From: CAZQSL01 sp964595945
GTDB lineage: Bacteria; UBP15; UBA6099; JAJRTR01
Assembly: GCA_964595945.1 (NCBI GenBank)
Contig: CAZQSL010000004.1
Coordinates: forward strand, 1-64,000
Reading direction: 5' to 3'
DNA length: 64,000 nt
Positions within the stretch are counted from its first letter, which is position 1. Every line of letters starts with the position of its first letter. The notes below the pieces were generated by a model. It searched no databases. It was not told where the DNA came from and worked only from the letters and a program-made list of their open reading frames with translations. This document shows, piece after piece, positions 17,475-26,783 of the stretch. The translations under genes and the position numbers were made by a program.

Positions 17475-18116
17475 ATGGACACGGAAAACAGATTTGACGC
17501 ACTTGCCATGCAGTGGGATGCCAATCCGGTGCGCGTGAAACTCGCCCGCGACATTGCGGACGCCATACTCGAAAGCACGGGCTCCAACGGCTCGGAGACT
17601 GCGATGGATTTCGGAGCCGGGACAGGGCTTCTGACCCTCGCGATCGCCCCCGCAGTCGCTACGATATTCGCCGCCGACTTCTCCCGCGGGATGCTCGATG
17701 TACTGATGGACAAGGCTGGACATGCAGGACTATGCAACGTACAGCCACTGCTTTGGGACCCGGACACCGGGAGGGCCTCCGGCTCAGTAGCCGCAGGCTC
17801 TCTCGACCTGATCATCAGCGCAATGGCAGCGCATCACGTGAAAGATGTGGAAAATCTCGCCTCGTGTTTTTTCGATCTCCTGAAAAGCGGCGGAAAGGCC
17901 GCCATCGCCGATCTCGATCCGGACGGGGGCGCTTTTCATCCGGAACCCGGCTCTTTCGAGCATCCGGGGTTTGAACGGGATAGTATTGGACAGGTATTCT
18001 CGGATGCCGGCTTCGGCAAAGTCATGTTTCGTGACGCAGCGACTGTCACCCGCCCAGTTGCATCAGGTGAAATGAGAACTTTCGGCGTTTTCCTGCTTGT
18101 TGCCGAAAAGAGATAA
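17475..18116 (+). CDS. Class I SAM-dependent methyltransferase
   Basis: The SAM-binding motif I is AMDFGAGTGLLTLAIAP, followed by the acidic strand (FAADFSRGMLDVL), the post-motif region LDLIISAMAAHHVKDVE and the strand GGKAAIADLDPDGG. It is a small UbiE/BioC-type enzyme of about 213 residues whose substrate is unknown. GGGAGGGA precedes two possible ATG codons. I prefer 17475, 9 bases after AGGGA, over 17466, which is too close. It may be co-transcribed with htpX. An inverted extragenic repeat lies downstream. Confidence 0.85.
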   Translation: MDTENRFDALAMQWDANPVRVKLARDIADAILESTGSNGSETAMDFGAGTGLLTLAIAPAVATIFAADFSRGMLDVLMDKAGHAGLCNVQPLLWDPDTGRASGSVAAGSLDLIISAMAAHHVKDVENLASCFFDLLKSGGKAAIADLDPDGGAFHPEPGSFEHPGFERDSIGQVFSDAGFGKVMFRDAATVTRPVASGEMRTFGVFLLVAEKR

Positions 18117-18164
18117 ATCACATCGTTTTGCAGTGTGCGTCGTAACAATCACTATTACACCAAG

Positions 18165-18236
18165 TGTCATTCCGAGCGAAACGAAGAAGCCCGCTGTGCG
18201 CCCCCTTCAGGATTTTTAACTTCGTTCAGAATGACA
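18165..18236. repeat. Dispersed extragenic repeat, copy 2, as an inverted pair
   Basis: TGTCATTCCGAGCGAAACGA at 18165 pairs with TTCGTTCAGAATGACA, which ends at 18236. This gives a long imperfect stem with a roughly 30-base loop. It lies between convergent genes (methyltransferase on plus, GH2 on minus) and could act as a shared 3' structure. It is related to the copy at 14126. Confidence 0.6.
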
Positions 18237-18297
18237 GGTACTGTATGGACGCCCTGCAACACGTAGCACTTTGCACTTTGTACAACGCAATTTGACA

Positions 18298-20094
18298 TCA
18301 TATTTTATCGGTGTAAAAATCGTTGTATTGACGTTTCTGCTGTGCGGTGAAGACAGGCATGCCCGCGGCGAAGAAGAGTCCTTCCGCCAGTTTTGCGAGA
18401 GGGAGAAGCAACGGGGTGTAAAAGGCATAGGGATCATATTTTTCATTGATAAGGCCTGGGAAAGATGAGCAAATCAGCTTCTGTTCGCCTTTTTCGCTGA
18501 CGATTCCCTTGCGGTTGTAGCCAGCCTGATATTTGTGCATGCGAAGAGGACTGCGAAAATCGCGGTACAGCCAGATGAACCACCCTGAAGCCCATTCCAT
18601 GCCATTGATCGTACGAATGTAGTGCCTGATGAAATCGGCCTGAAAATCCTCCGAGTACTTTTCTTTTTTGTCAGGGTCGCGAAAACCGTATTTTGCGCAC
18701 GCGCCGAATTCGGTTATCAGCCAGGGCTTGTCCGGAGCCGTAGCGTGTGAAAACTCGAGAAATGACGCCATATCCCGGGTTTTTCCGTAATACCATCCCA
18801 CATAGCAGTTGAGACAGGACACATCGGAGTCGAGACGAGTGGAGTCGATTACATAACGGGCTGATACATAGGTCACGAGCCGCGTGGAGTCGAGCGAACG
18901 GGCCGTGTCCATCAGCATTATTATGGTTTTTGTACAATCCGCGTTTTCGACAGGGATCTCATTGGCAACTGACCAGATGACGATGGAGGGGTGGTTGTAG
19001 TATGTGAAGATCATGTCTCTGATCATGGAAGAGGCGAGATTGCGAAGGGTATTTTTTTTGTATTTGAGATACCAGTAGACGGGGATTTCCGTCATGACAA
19101 GGAGTCCGATTTCATCGCAGGCATCGTATAGTGCCTGATCGTGTGTGTAGTGAGATGTACGCAGCGCGTTGAATCCGAGCGCCTTGATATCCTCGACGTC
19201 CTTACGCCTGAGGTCTTTGGGGATCGAGCGGCCGAATCCGGCGAGTTCTTCGTGCAGGCTGACACCCTTGAGCAGTATCTTTTCACCGTTCAGCAGGATG
19301 TCGCGGCCACAAGTCCGAATCTCCCTTATGCCGAAACGGGTAGTGAATGGCTGTGCGCCAGGCATGTCGGGGGTGACTGTGAGGGTGTAGAGAGCCGGTG
19401 AGTCCGGCGACCATAGCCTGGGGGATGTGACTGTGGCTAAAATGACGCCCATATTGCCCGATGTTGCCGAACGGCCTTCAGTGACGGTTTTGCCTGATTC
19501 CGAGATTGTCCATGAAAATTCGAAAGCCCCCATTGCGACGTATTCGGCCTTGACTGACGCGTTGCCGGATGTGTCGATGGAAGTCGAAACGGAGGCGCGG
19601 GCGATCCTCTTGCGGGGTTCGCTCAAGAGTGTAATGTCACGAGCGATGCCGCCGTAGTTGAACCAGTCGAATAGGTCGCCCGGTATGCGGTCCGCCCTTC
19701 GGATGTTTTCGGCGTGGACAACAATGGTGTTTCCGGCTGGTTGCAAAACACCTTCCGGGACGTTCAGTACGAATGGCAGATAGCCGCCTTCGTGCGCACC
19801 GAGATCGTTGCCGTTGAGCCACACGCGCGACATGTAATTGACGGCGTCGAATCTTATGCTGACATCACGATCGGACATCTGCATATCGACGGGAATATCG
19901 AACTTGCGGGCGTACCACATGGCCCCTTCGTATCTTTCATACTCGGGCAGCACATTCCAGCATAGCGGCGCCTGTATCTCTTTCCATGAAAGCATCTGGG
20001 GTTCAAGTGTTTCGGGGGCGTGCCACCCGTCCTTCAATCCCCTGTTAGCGGGATCCGGTTTGATACTCCATGTGCCATTGAGGGAATGCTCCAT
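18298..20094 (-). CDS. Glycoside hydrolase family 2 (beta-glucuronidase/beta-galactosidase-like)
   Basis: GH2 enzymes remove terminal beta-linked sugars by a retaining mechanism. The N-terminal jelly roll reads HSLNGTWSIKPDP and YEGAMWYARKFDIP, followed by VWLNGNDLGAHEGGYLPF. An Ig-like domain and a TIM barrel follow, with GVSLHEELAGFG and FNALRTSHYTHDQALYDACD. The acid/base glutamate is in WSVANE and the nucleophile is in WLITEFGACAKYG. No signal peptide is evident. The frame is open up to 20277, into the PrmA-like gene. ATG 20094 is preferred because GGAGA lies 8 bases before it and GH2 proteins begin close to LNGTW; 20163 is the alternative. The C-terminal 40 residues form an unassigned helical tail. 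It is the last gene of the minus-strand series. Confidence 0.9.
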   Translation of the reverse strand: MEHSLNGTWSIKPDPANRGLKDGWHAPETLEPQMLSWKEIQAPLCWNVLPEYERYEGAMWYARKFDIPVDMQMSDRDVSIRFDAVNYMSRVWLNGNDLGAHEGGYLPFVLNVPEGVLQPAGNTIVVHAENIRRADRIPGDLFDWFNYGGIARDITLLSEPRKRIARASVSTSIDTSGNASVKAEYVAMGAFEFSWTISESGKTVTEGRSATSGNMGVILATVTSPRLWSPDSPALYTLTVTPDMPGAQPFTTRFGIREIRTCGRDILLNGEKILLKGVSLHEELAGFGRSIPKDLRRKDVEDIKALGFNALRTSHYTHDQALYDACDEIGLLVMTEIPVYWYLKYKKNTLRNLASSMIRDMIFTYYNHPSIVIWSVANEIPVENADCTKTIIMLMDTARSLDSTRLVTYVSARYVIDSTRLDSDVSCLNCYVGWYYGKTRDMASFLEFSHATAPDKPWLITEFGACAKYGFRDPDKKEKYSEDFQADFIRHYIRTINGMEWASGWFIWLYRDFRSPLRMHKYQAGYNRKGIVSEKGEQKLICSSFPGLINEKYDPYAFYTPLLLPLAKLAEGLFFAAGMPVFTAQQKRQYNDFYTDKI

Positions 20095-20215
20095 CCGGGA
20101 TGTCTCCATATAGTGGATTGCAGTAGTCCGAAATCTTTTCGTTACCGCATTCAGCCATGTCATTTTATCATCATGTGATTTTATTGGGAAGATGGGCAGA
20201 AAAGAGACAGGGCCG

Positions 20216-21052
20216 TCATGGCAGGATGGTGAAGCAATGCCAGTTGGATTCTTCTGCGTGTATGACGTCGTTGCCATATACCGCGGTGATCATGTCAGCG
20301 GCCTGCTCCGCGAGATGATCGGTGTGGATACCCGAAACGATGATCGCCTGCCGCTGCGCCGCGCGAAACTGTGGAGCCCCTATGATCCGCATCGATATAC
20401 CGAAACTGATGTTACATAAAACAATCCCGCCTGGTATCGAGAGATGCCTCATGGCATCCGCTTGCACAAATTTGAAACGCGCTCCGAGGCAGTTGGCCTC
20501 TGCGTTGTGATTTGCCGCCATGCAGGCGTGGGGAGACAGGTCTATCCCTGTTGCGCGCGAGGCGCCGGAGCGCAATGCCGCAAAGGAAAGCACGCCGCTG
20601 CCACACCCGAAGTCGACGACCGCGCCCCCTTTTGCAATGGCGGGCGGCAGCATGGAAATGGCATTGAGCGCAAGCCGGGTCGCCGGGTGGAGTCCCGTGC
20701 CGAATGACAGCCCCGGGTCTATCACTATATCCATCGGCTCAGCCGGGATCGTGCCGCGCTCCCATTCCGGGACGATGCGCCATCGGGCGACTTGTGTTGT
20801 CGTGAATGGCACTCCGCATTCCCAGTCGGAGTAATCACTTTCGGCCTCGTACACAAGTGAGAGCGCATCGGATGTGGAGAGTAATGAATGTACGAGTCCC
20901 GCAGCCGGATGGCTGAATACAAGGACACTCAGCCCGTCGTCGTCTATCGCGCCGATATATGTGTCGTCGAAGGATAATTGACAGTCAGTGATGTCCGGAC
21001 ATCCGGCAATACCGTAGAGATACAGTTTTCCGCAGGGATGACGGCTTGTCAT
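20216..21052 (-). CDS. prmA: PrmA-like ribosomal protein L11 methyltransferase family protein
   Basis: PrmA trimethylates ribosomal protein L11. The family stretch is MDIVIDPGLSFGTGLHPATR, followed by motif I VVDFGCGSGVLSFAALR and TGIDLSPHACMAANHNAE. The strand IPGGIVLCNISFG carries the N-I pair in place of the usual NIL/NPPY-type motif, which is normal for PrmA. The C-terminal end (HAEESNWHCFTIL) also fits. At 278 residues it is close to the usual size, although the N-terminal recognition domain is only weakly recognisable. ATG 21052 overlaps the stop of the upstream gene (ATGA), which fixes the start. The enzyme may have another protein substrate. Confidence 0.85.
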   Translation of the reverse strand: MTSRHPCGKLYLYGIAGCPDITDCQLSFDDTYIGAIDDDGLSVLVFSHPAAGLVHSLLSTSDALSLVYEAESDYSDWECGVPFTTTQVARWRIVPEWERGTIPAEPMDIVIDPGLSFGTGLHPATRLALNAISMLPPAIAKGGAVVDFGCGSGVLSFAALRSGASRATGIDLSPHACMAANHNAEANCLGARFKFVQADAMRHLSIPGGIVLCNISFGISMRIIGAPQFRAAQRQAIIVSGIHTDHLAEQAADMITAVYGNDVIHAEESNWHCFTILP

Positions 21053-21903
21053 TTCGGCTGCTGCGCAAGCTTCGTTTCGTAGATGGCGCACAGCTGGCCT
21101 GTCAGGTGTGCTGTCGCGAGGCAATTCAGCGGGATTGTGACAAGCAGTCCTACACAGCAGCACAAAACTCCGACAGTCGTATATAGCGTCGGGAGTATCA
21201 TTGCGAGTACAAACACCAGAAATGCCTGTCCCAATGACGTTTTGATATATTTGAAGCATTTGACAGGATTCAGTATGGCGAATGGTTTGTTTTCCAGGAT
21301 CGCGACAGGCAGCGCAAGATAAAAGTAGGCAATGACAATAAAATTCAGCACCATCATCAGTGAGGCCGCGAACATCCCCTTGCCCAGCAGGCTAGACAAA
21401 TCTTCTATCGAGGCTGGATTGTGGATGGAGGCCCCAAAGAACAGGTTGGACAAAAAACCGGTCGCGAGAAAATACAAAACGATCATCAGCGCATAGGGAA
21501 AGCCGGCGGAAAAATGCTGCCCGATTTTCAGGTCAGGCAACGGCACGTCACTATTGCCCCGCCGGACATTGTTGGCAACTTCTATAAAGTATCCCAATAC
21601 TGAAAAATGGAGGACCGGGATCAGCGATACGACACCGATCAGCAGGCATTTCGAGAGCCATGACGGGTCTTTGAAGGGAAACTCAAGCGGACGGCCCGCT
21701 TCTATGAACAGCTTGCCAGGCTGGGGCTGGAAGCCGCAATTGCCTGCAGGCACGCCGCTTGTATCCGGCGGAGGCGGATATCCGCTTTCCTGCGGGGGTG
21801 GCGCGGGTGGTGGCGGCGTGCGCGGAGTATTCAATATGGCGCCGCAGTGCGAACATATCGTTATGCCATCGGCGATTTTTGTCCCACATTTGCTGCAATA
21901 CAC
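21049..21903 (-). CDS. Zinc-ribbon DUF4013 membrane protein
   Basis: The N-terminus is a short zinc ribbon, CSKCGTKIADGITICSHCG (two CxxC pairs), followed by a proline-rich linker of about 30 residues. The rest matches the DUF4013 membrane family: FPFKDPSWLSKCLLIGVVSL, IEVANNVRRGNSDVPLPD, then about four membrane segments. The function of this family is not established. The start is GTG 21903, with GGAG 7 bases upstream. Translation is coupled to prmA through an ATGA overlap. The protein should be an integral membrane protein with a cytoplasmic zinc ribbon. Confidence 0.85.
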   Translation of the reverse strand: MYCSKCGTKIADGITICSHCGAILNTPRTPPPPAPPPQESGYPPPPDTSGVPAGNCGFQPQPGKLFIEAGRPLEFPFKDPSWLSKCLLIGVVSLIPVLHFSVLGYFIEVANNVRRGNSDVPLPDLKIGQHFSAGFPYALMIVLYFLATGFLSNLFFGASIHNPASIEDLSSLLGKGMFAASLMMVLNFIVIAYFYLALPVAILENKPFAILNPVKCFKYIKTSLGQAFLVFVLAMILPTLYTTVGVLCCCVGLLVTIPLNCLATAHLTGQLCAIYETKLAQQPK

Positions 21904-21969
21904 GGGCAGTCTCCAGATATGATATCCTGCTTATGATAACAAATAAAAGCCGAAAAGGCCATATCCCCG

Positions 21970-22440
21970 CTATTCTGGCCGGGGACTGTGATAAAGATAT
22001 GTCAGGCGTGGAAAAAAACTGTGACGGGCGTAAAAGTCAAGAAGCGGCTCGTTGCCATATACAATACAAAGCTTGACCCTGTCCGCCCCGGCTGTTGTAA
22101 GCCATTCGACAGCGCGATCGAGCAGTGAGCCTCCGAGTCCGGATTTTCGATGACGGGATTCGATGAACAGTGAGTCGACCTCTCCTTCGGACTCGGGACA
22201 GAGCGATGAGACACAATAGGCGGCAGGACATCCGGAATCGTCGCGCGCGATTTCGATTCGCACCGCATCATCCCCCTTCGCGACTATACGATTATACCTG
22301 CTTTCGAAAGATTGGTTTTTATAGTGATCCTTGAAGAACGGGCTAACATCAAAGCTGATTTCATTCAGCTTCAGCCACATGGGCTCGATGGCGCCGATCC
22401 GTGCGAGCGGAATGATTTCGTATGTATAGTGACCGGACAT
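21970..22440 (-). CDS. GNAT-family N-acetyltransferase
   Basis: The acetyl-CoA loop reads HRKSGLGGSLLDRAVEWL (R/Q-x-x-G-x-G/A form), preceded by the strand GEVDSLFIESR and followed by VKLCIVYGNEPLLDFYARHS. This is the standard GNAT core in 156 residues. The substrate is unknown. GGAGA lies 6 bases before the ATG, inside the palindrome CCAGATATCTGG. The gene starts 30 bases after murB and precedes the DUF4013 gene by 66 bases. Confidence 0.88.
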   Translation of the reverse strand: MSGHYTYEIIPLARIGAIEPMWLKLNEISFDVSPFFKDHYKNQSFESRYNRIVAKGDDAVRIEIARDDSGCPAAYCVSSLCPESEGEVDSLFIESRHRKSGLGGSLLDRAVEWLTTAGADRVKLCIVYGNEPLLDFYARHSFFPRLTYLYHSPRPE

Positions 22441-22470
22441 GTGACTCTCCAGATATCTGGAGTCATGGCT

Positions 22471-23394
22471 TCAGCCAGAGATGATCCTGACTTCTGGCTC
22501 AAGCATGACCGCCGAATGTTTCCACACCTGCGACATTACATGATCCGCAATCGCAAGGATGTCGGAAGTGGTCGCGTTGTTGTAGTTGACAATGAAATTC
22601 GCGTGTTTTTCAGAAACCTTCGCGCCGCCGATCGAAAACCCTTTCAGTCCCGAGCGTTCGATAAGTACGGCTGCCGGAATCGCGCCGGGAGGGTTTTTGA
22701 AAAAACTGCCGCACGAATACCCGGCTGGCTGCCTGTTTCTCCGCGCCACGGCAAACCCGCCGGTCCTCTGCACAATGATTTCCCGGTCAGCACGCTGCCT
22801 GACCGCAAGTCTGACTCCCGTTATCGTATGCCCTGACAATGAGGTCTGGAACAGGCTTGACCTGTATGCAAAAGCGAGTTCGGCAGCCTGATGCGGGACA
22901 GGGTCCCCTTCTGGAGAGATGCTTGATACTGAGATGACAAAGTCGGAAAAAGAAGAGCCAAAAGCCCCGGCATTCATCCACACGGCGCCGCCGAGCGTGC
23001 CTGGAATACCCGAAAGGGGCTCGAAGCCACTGATCCCGTTTGCGGCGCATAGAGCATTGAGCCGGGCCGGTGATATGCCAGCGCCGCATTCGATTGTGTC
23101 GCCGTCGATCCGGAAATCGCACAGGCTGCGTCCCACCTTGAGCACAGGCAACGAAATCCCACTGTCTGGAAACAGCATGTTGCTGCCGCCGCCCAGTATC
23201 AGGAAATCCGCGGAAAGCGCCGCGAACGCGCGAACGGCTGATGCTACTCCAGCGGAACTGAGGGGCACGACCATGACATGGCAAATGCCGCCCGTACGAA
23301 AGGTCGAGTGGCGCGACAGGGGTTCGCAAAGCTTCAACTCGCATCCCGTCAGAGTGGATTCGAGATCATGTATGAGGCTGGGTAGTGTCATCAC
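22471..23394 (-). CDS. murB: UDP-N-acetylenolpyruvoylglucosamine reductase
   Basis: MurB reduces UDP-GlcNAc-enolpyruvate to UDP-MurNAc, the second committed step of peptidoglycan synthesis, using FAD and NADPH. Seen here are HSTFRTGG, the FAD-binding FLILGGGSNMLFPDSG, GIPGTLGGAVWMNAGAFG, the FAYRSSLF loop, and the substrate and catalytic region YSCGSFFKNPPG with the serine proton donor. AKVSEKHANFIVN follows near the end. At 307 residues it is the short (type II) form. The gene begins with GTG 23394 then ATG 23391, 6 bases after the MoaD-like gene. Other mur genes are not adjacent, which is unusual but not rare. Confidence 0.95.
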   Translation of the reverse strand: MMTLPSLIHDLESTLTGCELKLCEPLSRHSTFRTGGICHVMVVPLSSAGVASAVRAFAALSADFLILGGGSNMLFPDSGISLPVLKVGRSLCDFRIDGDTIECGAGISPARLNALCAANGISGFEPLSGIPGTLGGAVWMNAGAFGSSFSDFVISVSSISPEGDPVPHQAAELAFAYRSSLFQTSLSGHTITGVRLAVRQRADREIIVQRTGGFAVARRNRQPAGYSCGSFFKNPPGAIPAAVLIERSGLKGFSIGGAKVSEKHANFIVNYNNATTSDILAIADHVMSQVWKHSAVMLEPEVRIISG

Positions 23395-23400
23395 GGATGA

Positions 23401-23667
23401 TCATCCGCCGCCGGCTGGAGGCAGGATATGGATAACATCGTTTTCCCTGACCGGCGTCCTGACACCCTTGAGGAAAGCGATGCTGCTGGTATTGAGGAAA
23501 ATATGACTAGTCACGGCGGCCTTCGCGGCCTCCGGCGGAAAATGCTTCTTGAGATAGTTCAGGGCATCCTTGACGGTGCGGGCCTCGCACTGCACAATTT
23601 CGCAGCCGAATTTTTCCCGCAGAGTGGAATAGAGCCTGATGGTTATCGCGACTGCCGGACTGCTCAT
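23401..23667 (-). CDS. MoaD/ThiS-like ubiquitin-fold sulfur carrier protein
   Basis: This is a small beta-grasp protein with the MoaD pattern: ITIRLYSTLREKFG at the start, VKDALNYLKKHFP in the middle, and VRENDVIHILPPAGGG at the end, with the C-terminal glycines exposed. In this family the terminal glycine is adenylated and thiocarboxylated to deliver sulfur for molybdopterin, tungstopterin or other cofactors. The predicted product has 88 residues from ATG 23667, preceded by GGGAG at 7 bases. The frame is open further to 23712. No MoaE, MoeB or aldehyde oxidoreductase gene is nearby, so its partner cannot be named. Confidence 0.82.
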   Translation of the reverse strand: MSSPAVAITIRLYSTLREKFGCEIVQCEARTVKDALNYLKKHFPPEAAKAAVTSHIFLNTSSIAFLKGVRTPVRENDVIHILPPAGGG

Positions 23668-23736
23668 CCAGATGCTCCCTTGCGCAGACTTTTCGGCAAC
23701 ATTATATATCAAATCGCAGCAATGTCCAAATGATGT

Positions 23737-25146
23737 TCAGGCAGTGTGATCATGGAAAAGCACGCTGCGCCCCGGCCAGAAGTCCGGAACCCGCTTCTGG
23801 GTTGGTCGGTACCATCTCACGCCCTTGGATACGTATCGAACATTGCGGTAGTCATCGAGATTATCGAATGGATTGCCTTCGATGATGGTGAAGTATGCCT
23901 TTTTGCCAGGCGTAACCGATCCGATGTCATTACGTCCCACAAACGACGCGGCATCACTGGTCGCCGCCCTGATAGCCGCCGCACGCGTCATGCCCACATG
24001 TTCGAGTCTGAGCAGTTCGTCGATGAGTTCGCCCGGCCATGTCACGACCGCACCGAAATCGGTGCCTGCCAGCATCGGTATCCCGGCGGCCACCATTCGT
24101 GACGCGTTGCGCTCGATAGTTGCGTAGACAGACCTGTTCGCGCGGGGATAGCCCATCGATTCCGTGTAGCTCTCGCCATTGAAATCAGTCCAGGTCGAAC
24201 ATACGTACATCAGATGTTCATGGGCATGAGGATCAAGATAGTTTTTTGAGACATCGCTTTTCAGAAATCCGATCTTCTCCTCAAAACGCGCCTGCGAATC
24301 GTTGATCGTAAGAGTCGGCACCATCACGATGCCACTGCGCTTGAGAGTGGATATCTCGCCGTCGGTCAGATCACGGTCATAGACGACATGTTCGAGCGAA
24401 TCCGGGCGCAGCTTGAGAAGCTGGTTGAAGTCGTCGGCAAAATTATGATGGACGCTTGTCTTGCGCCCGGCTTTTCTGGCTTCGGCACAGACAGCCAGAA
24501 AAATATCATCGGCTATGACAGGAGTCCTCACGCCATCGGTATAGCGGCGCGAACGGCTCGTATAACCGAGCTTGACATGATCCGCGCCGGACGAAATCAG
24601 CGCCCGGGCAAGTGTGGCGGCCTCTTCCGGCGACTGCGGCTCGTACTTCGCCTGCCCGAGTATCGCGGCAAGTTTCGGAGGCAGTGGTTTGAGCGCCTGG
24701 GGATACCCGCCGTGTGTCGAAAAAATGCCACCTGAAATCAGTACATCCGGCCCCTTGATACGCCCTGAAGCACACCGCCGCCTGAAATTGCTCACCACCT
24801 TGAAGGGGGATAGCATGTCGCGCACACACACGATGCCGGCCGCAAGGGCGCACTCTGCGTTGAGCCGCATCTGCGCAACCGCCCAAAAGCCCGGAAAACC
24901 CTTCTGCTCTGTTATGTACGGACTGAGAATGTGACAGTGACAATCTATCAGCCCCGGAGAAACGGTCAGTCCCGAACAGTCGATCACCTTTCTCCTCTCG
25001 TGGCTGATGTTCGGCGCCATGTCGAGGATCAGGCCATTTTCGACAAGAATGTCATCGGGGCCACGCAACACACCCTCTACCACGTCCAAATAGTGGGCAT
25101 TTCGCAAAACAACACTGTCTTCTGGAAAAGAATAGTTTTCAATCAT
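23737..25146 (-). CDS. Metal-dependent amidohydrolase (imidazolonepropionase/prolidase-like)
   Basis: The TIM-barrel hydrolase motifs are all present. The first metal pair is in LIDCHCHI (HxH). A lysine suited to carboxylation is in DHVKLGYTS. Metal histidines lie in SVHHNFAD and SLEHVVYD, and the catalytic aspartate is in LAGTDFG. The N- and C-terminal strands form the usual small beta-sandwich (ILVENGLI, GSVTPGKKAYFTIIEGNPF). Members hydrolyse dipeptides, imidazolone compounds and similar amides; the substrate is unknown here. I chose ATG 25146, which gives a normal N-terminus; the frame continues to 25200. It is the first gene of the minus-strand series that includes murB and prmA. Confidence 0.9.
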   Translation of the reverse strand: MIENYSFPEDSVVLRNAHYLDVVEGVLRGPDDILVENGLILDMAPNISHERRKVIDCSGLTVSPGLIDCHCHILSPYITEQKGFPGFWAVAQMRLNAECALAAGIVCVRDMLSPFKVVSNFRRRCASGRIKGPDVLISGGIFSTHGGYPQALKPLPPKLAAILGQAKYEPQSPEEAATLARALISSGADHVKLGYTSRSRRYTDGVRTPVIADDIFLAVCAEARKAGRKTSVHHNFADDFNQLLKLRPDSLEHVVYDRDLTDGEISTLKRSGIVMVPTLTINDSQARFEEKIGFLKSDVSKNYLDPHAHEHLMYVCSTWTDFNGESYTESMGYPRANRSVYATIERNASRMVAAGIPMLAGTDFGAVVTWPGELIDELLRLEHVGMTRAAAIRAATSDAASFVGRNDIGSVTPGKKAYFTIIEGNPFDNLDDYRNVRYVSKGVRWYRPTQKRVPDFWPGRSVLFHDHTA

Positions 25147-25363
25147 CCCCGCCCCCCCATATTTCCAGAGATGCTTCCCGGTTTGTGATACTGTATCCAT
25201 GATACCATGTTTTCCGGATTAAATGATAGTGGATTATCCCGGAAAGACGACACTCCCCCCCCCAGCCATTTGCCTTACCGGCACGCCCGGCACTACAATA
25301 TATGATTATAATCCCGGCTCCTGCAATGGAATCCGGACCGGCACGCGCGCACGAGAGGCAATT

Positions 25364-26731
25364 ATGAAACCATCTTATGACATAGTGATAGCTGGCGGAG
25401 GACTCTCTGGCATCGCCGCCGCTGCCGGGGCCGCGCGGACAGGCGCATCGGTCTGCGTCATCGAGCAGAGCCACACACCCGGCGGCACTGCCGTCACATC
25501 ACTCGTCGGCCCGCTGCTCACATTTCACTCACCCGCCGGACGCGTCATTGGCGGATTCGCGCAATCGCTCGTCGAGCGTCTCATGGCCGCCGGGGCATCC
25601 CCCGGACACCTTCCCGATCCTGTCGGGTTCGCCTCGTCAGTCACCCCGGTCGATCCTGATTCGCTCCGCATCACACTCACACGCATCCTCCGCGAAGCCG
25701 GCATCGATCTGCTGCTCGGCCATCGTTTCCTCGACATAAACAAAAATGGTTCCATAGCTGCTTCCGCACTTTTCGAAGGAACTTCTGGTGAGCTTGTCGA
25801 AATCTCCGGCCGTTTTTTCATCGACGCAACCGGCAACGGCGATCTCACCCTCGCTGCGGGCGCTCCGATGGAGATCGACAAAGACTGCCAGCCCATGACT
25901 CTCATTTTCTTCATGGACAATGTCGATACGGCTTCGATCATACAATACCAGAAAACACATCCCGATGAATTTTACATGCCGCAGGATATTACGGTGCTCG
26001 ACCGGGCATATACCGGAGTGTCGGGATTTTTCAGCCATGTCGCGAAAGCACGGACTGACGGACGGCTTTCCGTAAAACGCGACAGACTGTTGCTGTATGG
26101 CACTACGCGCCCGGGAGAAGTTTTGATCAATACGACTCGCGTGACCGGATACAGCGGCCTTTCGCAATCTGATATTACCGCCGCCACCGCCGAAGCTCTT
26201 GAACAGATTGACGAACTTGTGAAATTTGTCAAAAGCAGCGTGCCGGGATTTTCCAACGCGCGGCTCACCCGCATCGCCGAGCGGATAGGAGTACGTGAAA
26301 CCCGCCGTCTGTCGGGCCGCTACGTGATGAATGAGTACGATGTGGCAGAATCATCGCGATTTGACGACGCCATCGCCAAAGGCGCGTTTCCGATGGATAT
26401 ACACCTGCCGGACAGTAGCGGCATGAGCTTCACGATGCTGCGCGGCACAGGCCACTATGACATACCGCTGCGGTCACTGCTCAACACTGTCACTGACAAC
26501 GTGCTGACCGTTGGCAAGTGCATTTCCGTCACCCACTCCGGATTTTCCTCGACACGGGTGATGGCCACCTGCATGGCGGTCGGCCAGGCCGGCGGTGTGG
26601 CGGCGGCTCTCGCGCTCAATTCGGGTAAAGACTGCGAAGATATCACTTCTGCGATCCAGTCCGAACTCCGCAGCCAGCAGGCAATTATCTTCGAAGAAGA
26701 CATAGTAACTCCTGATCACCGCGAACCGTAA
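25364..26731 (+). CDS. FAD-dependent oxidoreductase (FAD_oxidored / PF12831 type)
   Basis: The N-terminal Rossmann fold reads YDIVIAGGGLSGIAAAAGAA (GxGxxG form), followed by VCVIEQSHTPGGTAV, as in fumarate-reductase-like FAD proteins of the PF12831 family. A second FAD motif is GRFFIDATGNGDLTLAAG, and the end reads VGQAGGVAAALAL. No cysteine cluster is present and the substrate is unknown. ATG 25364 is chosen because GAGAGG lies 6 bases before it. The frame is open to 25223 but lacks any family match there. It is divergent from the amidohydrolase and convergent with the PhnD-like gene. Confidence 0.9.
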   Translation: MKPSYDIVIAGGGLSGIAAAAGAARTGASVCVIEQSHTPGGTAVTSLVGPLLTFHSPAGRVIGGFAQSLVERLMAAGASPGHLPDPVGFASSVTPVDPDSLRITLTRILREAGIDLLLGHRFLDINKNGSIAASALFEGTSGELVEISGRFFIDATGNGDLTLAAGAPMEIDKDCQPMTLIFFMDNVDTASIIQYQKTHPDEFYMPQDITVLDRAYTGVSGFFSHVAKARTDGRLSVKRDRLLLYGTTRPGEVLINTTRVTGYSGLSQSDITAATAEALEQIDELVKFVKSSVPGFSNARLTRIAERIGVRETRRLSGRYVMNEYDVAESSRFDDAIAKGAFPMDIHLPDSSGMSFTMLRGTGHYDIPLRSLLNTVTDNVLTVGKCISVTHSGFSSTRVMATCMAVGQAGGVAAALALNSGKDCEDITSAIQSELRSQQAIIFEEDIVTPDHREP

Positions 26732-26783
26732 CAGGGAAGAGCCATCGAGCCACATGTCTTCCCGGATATAACCCCGGCGATAC

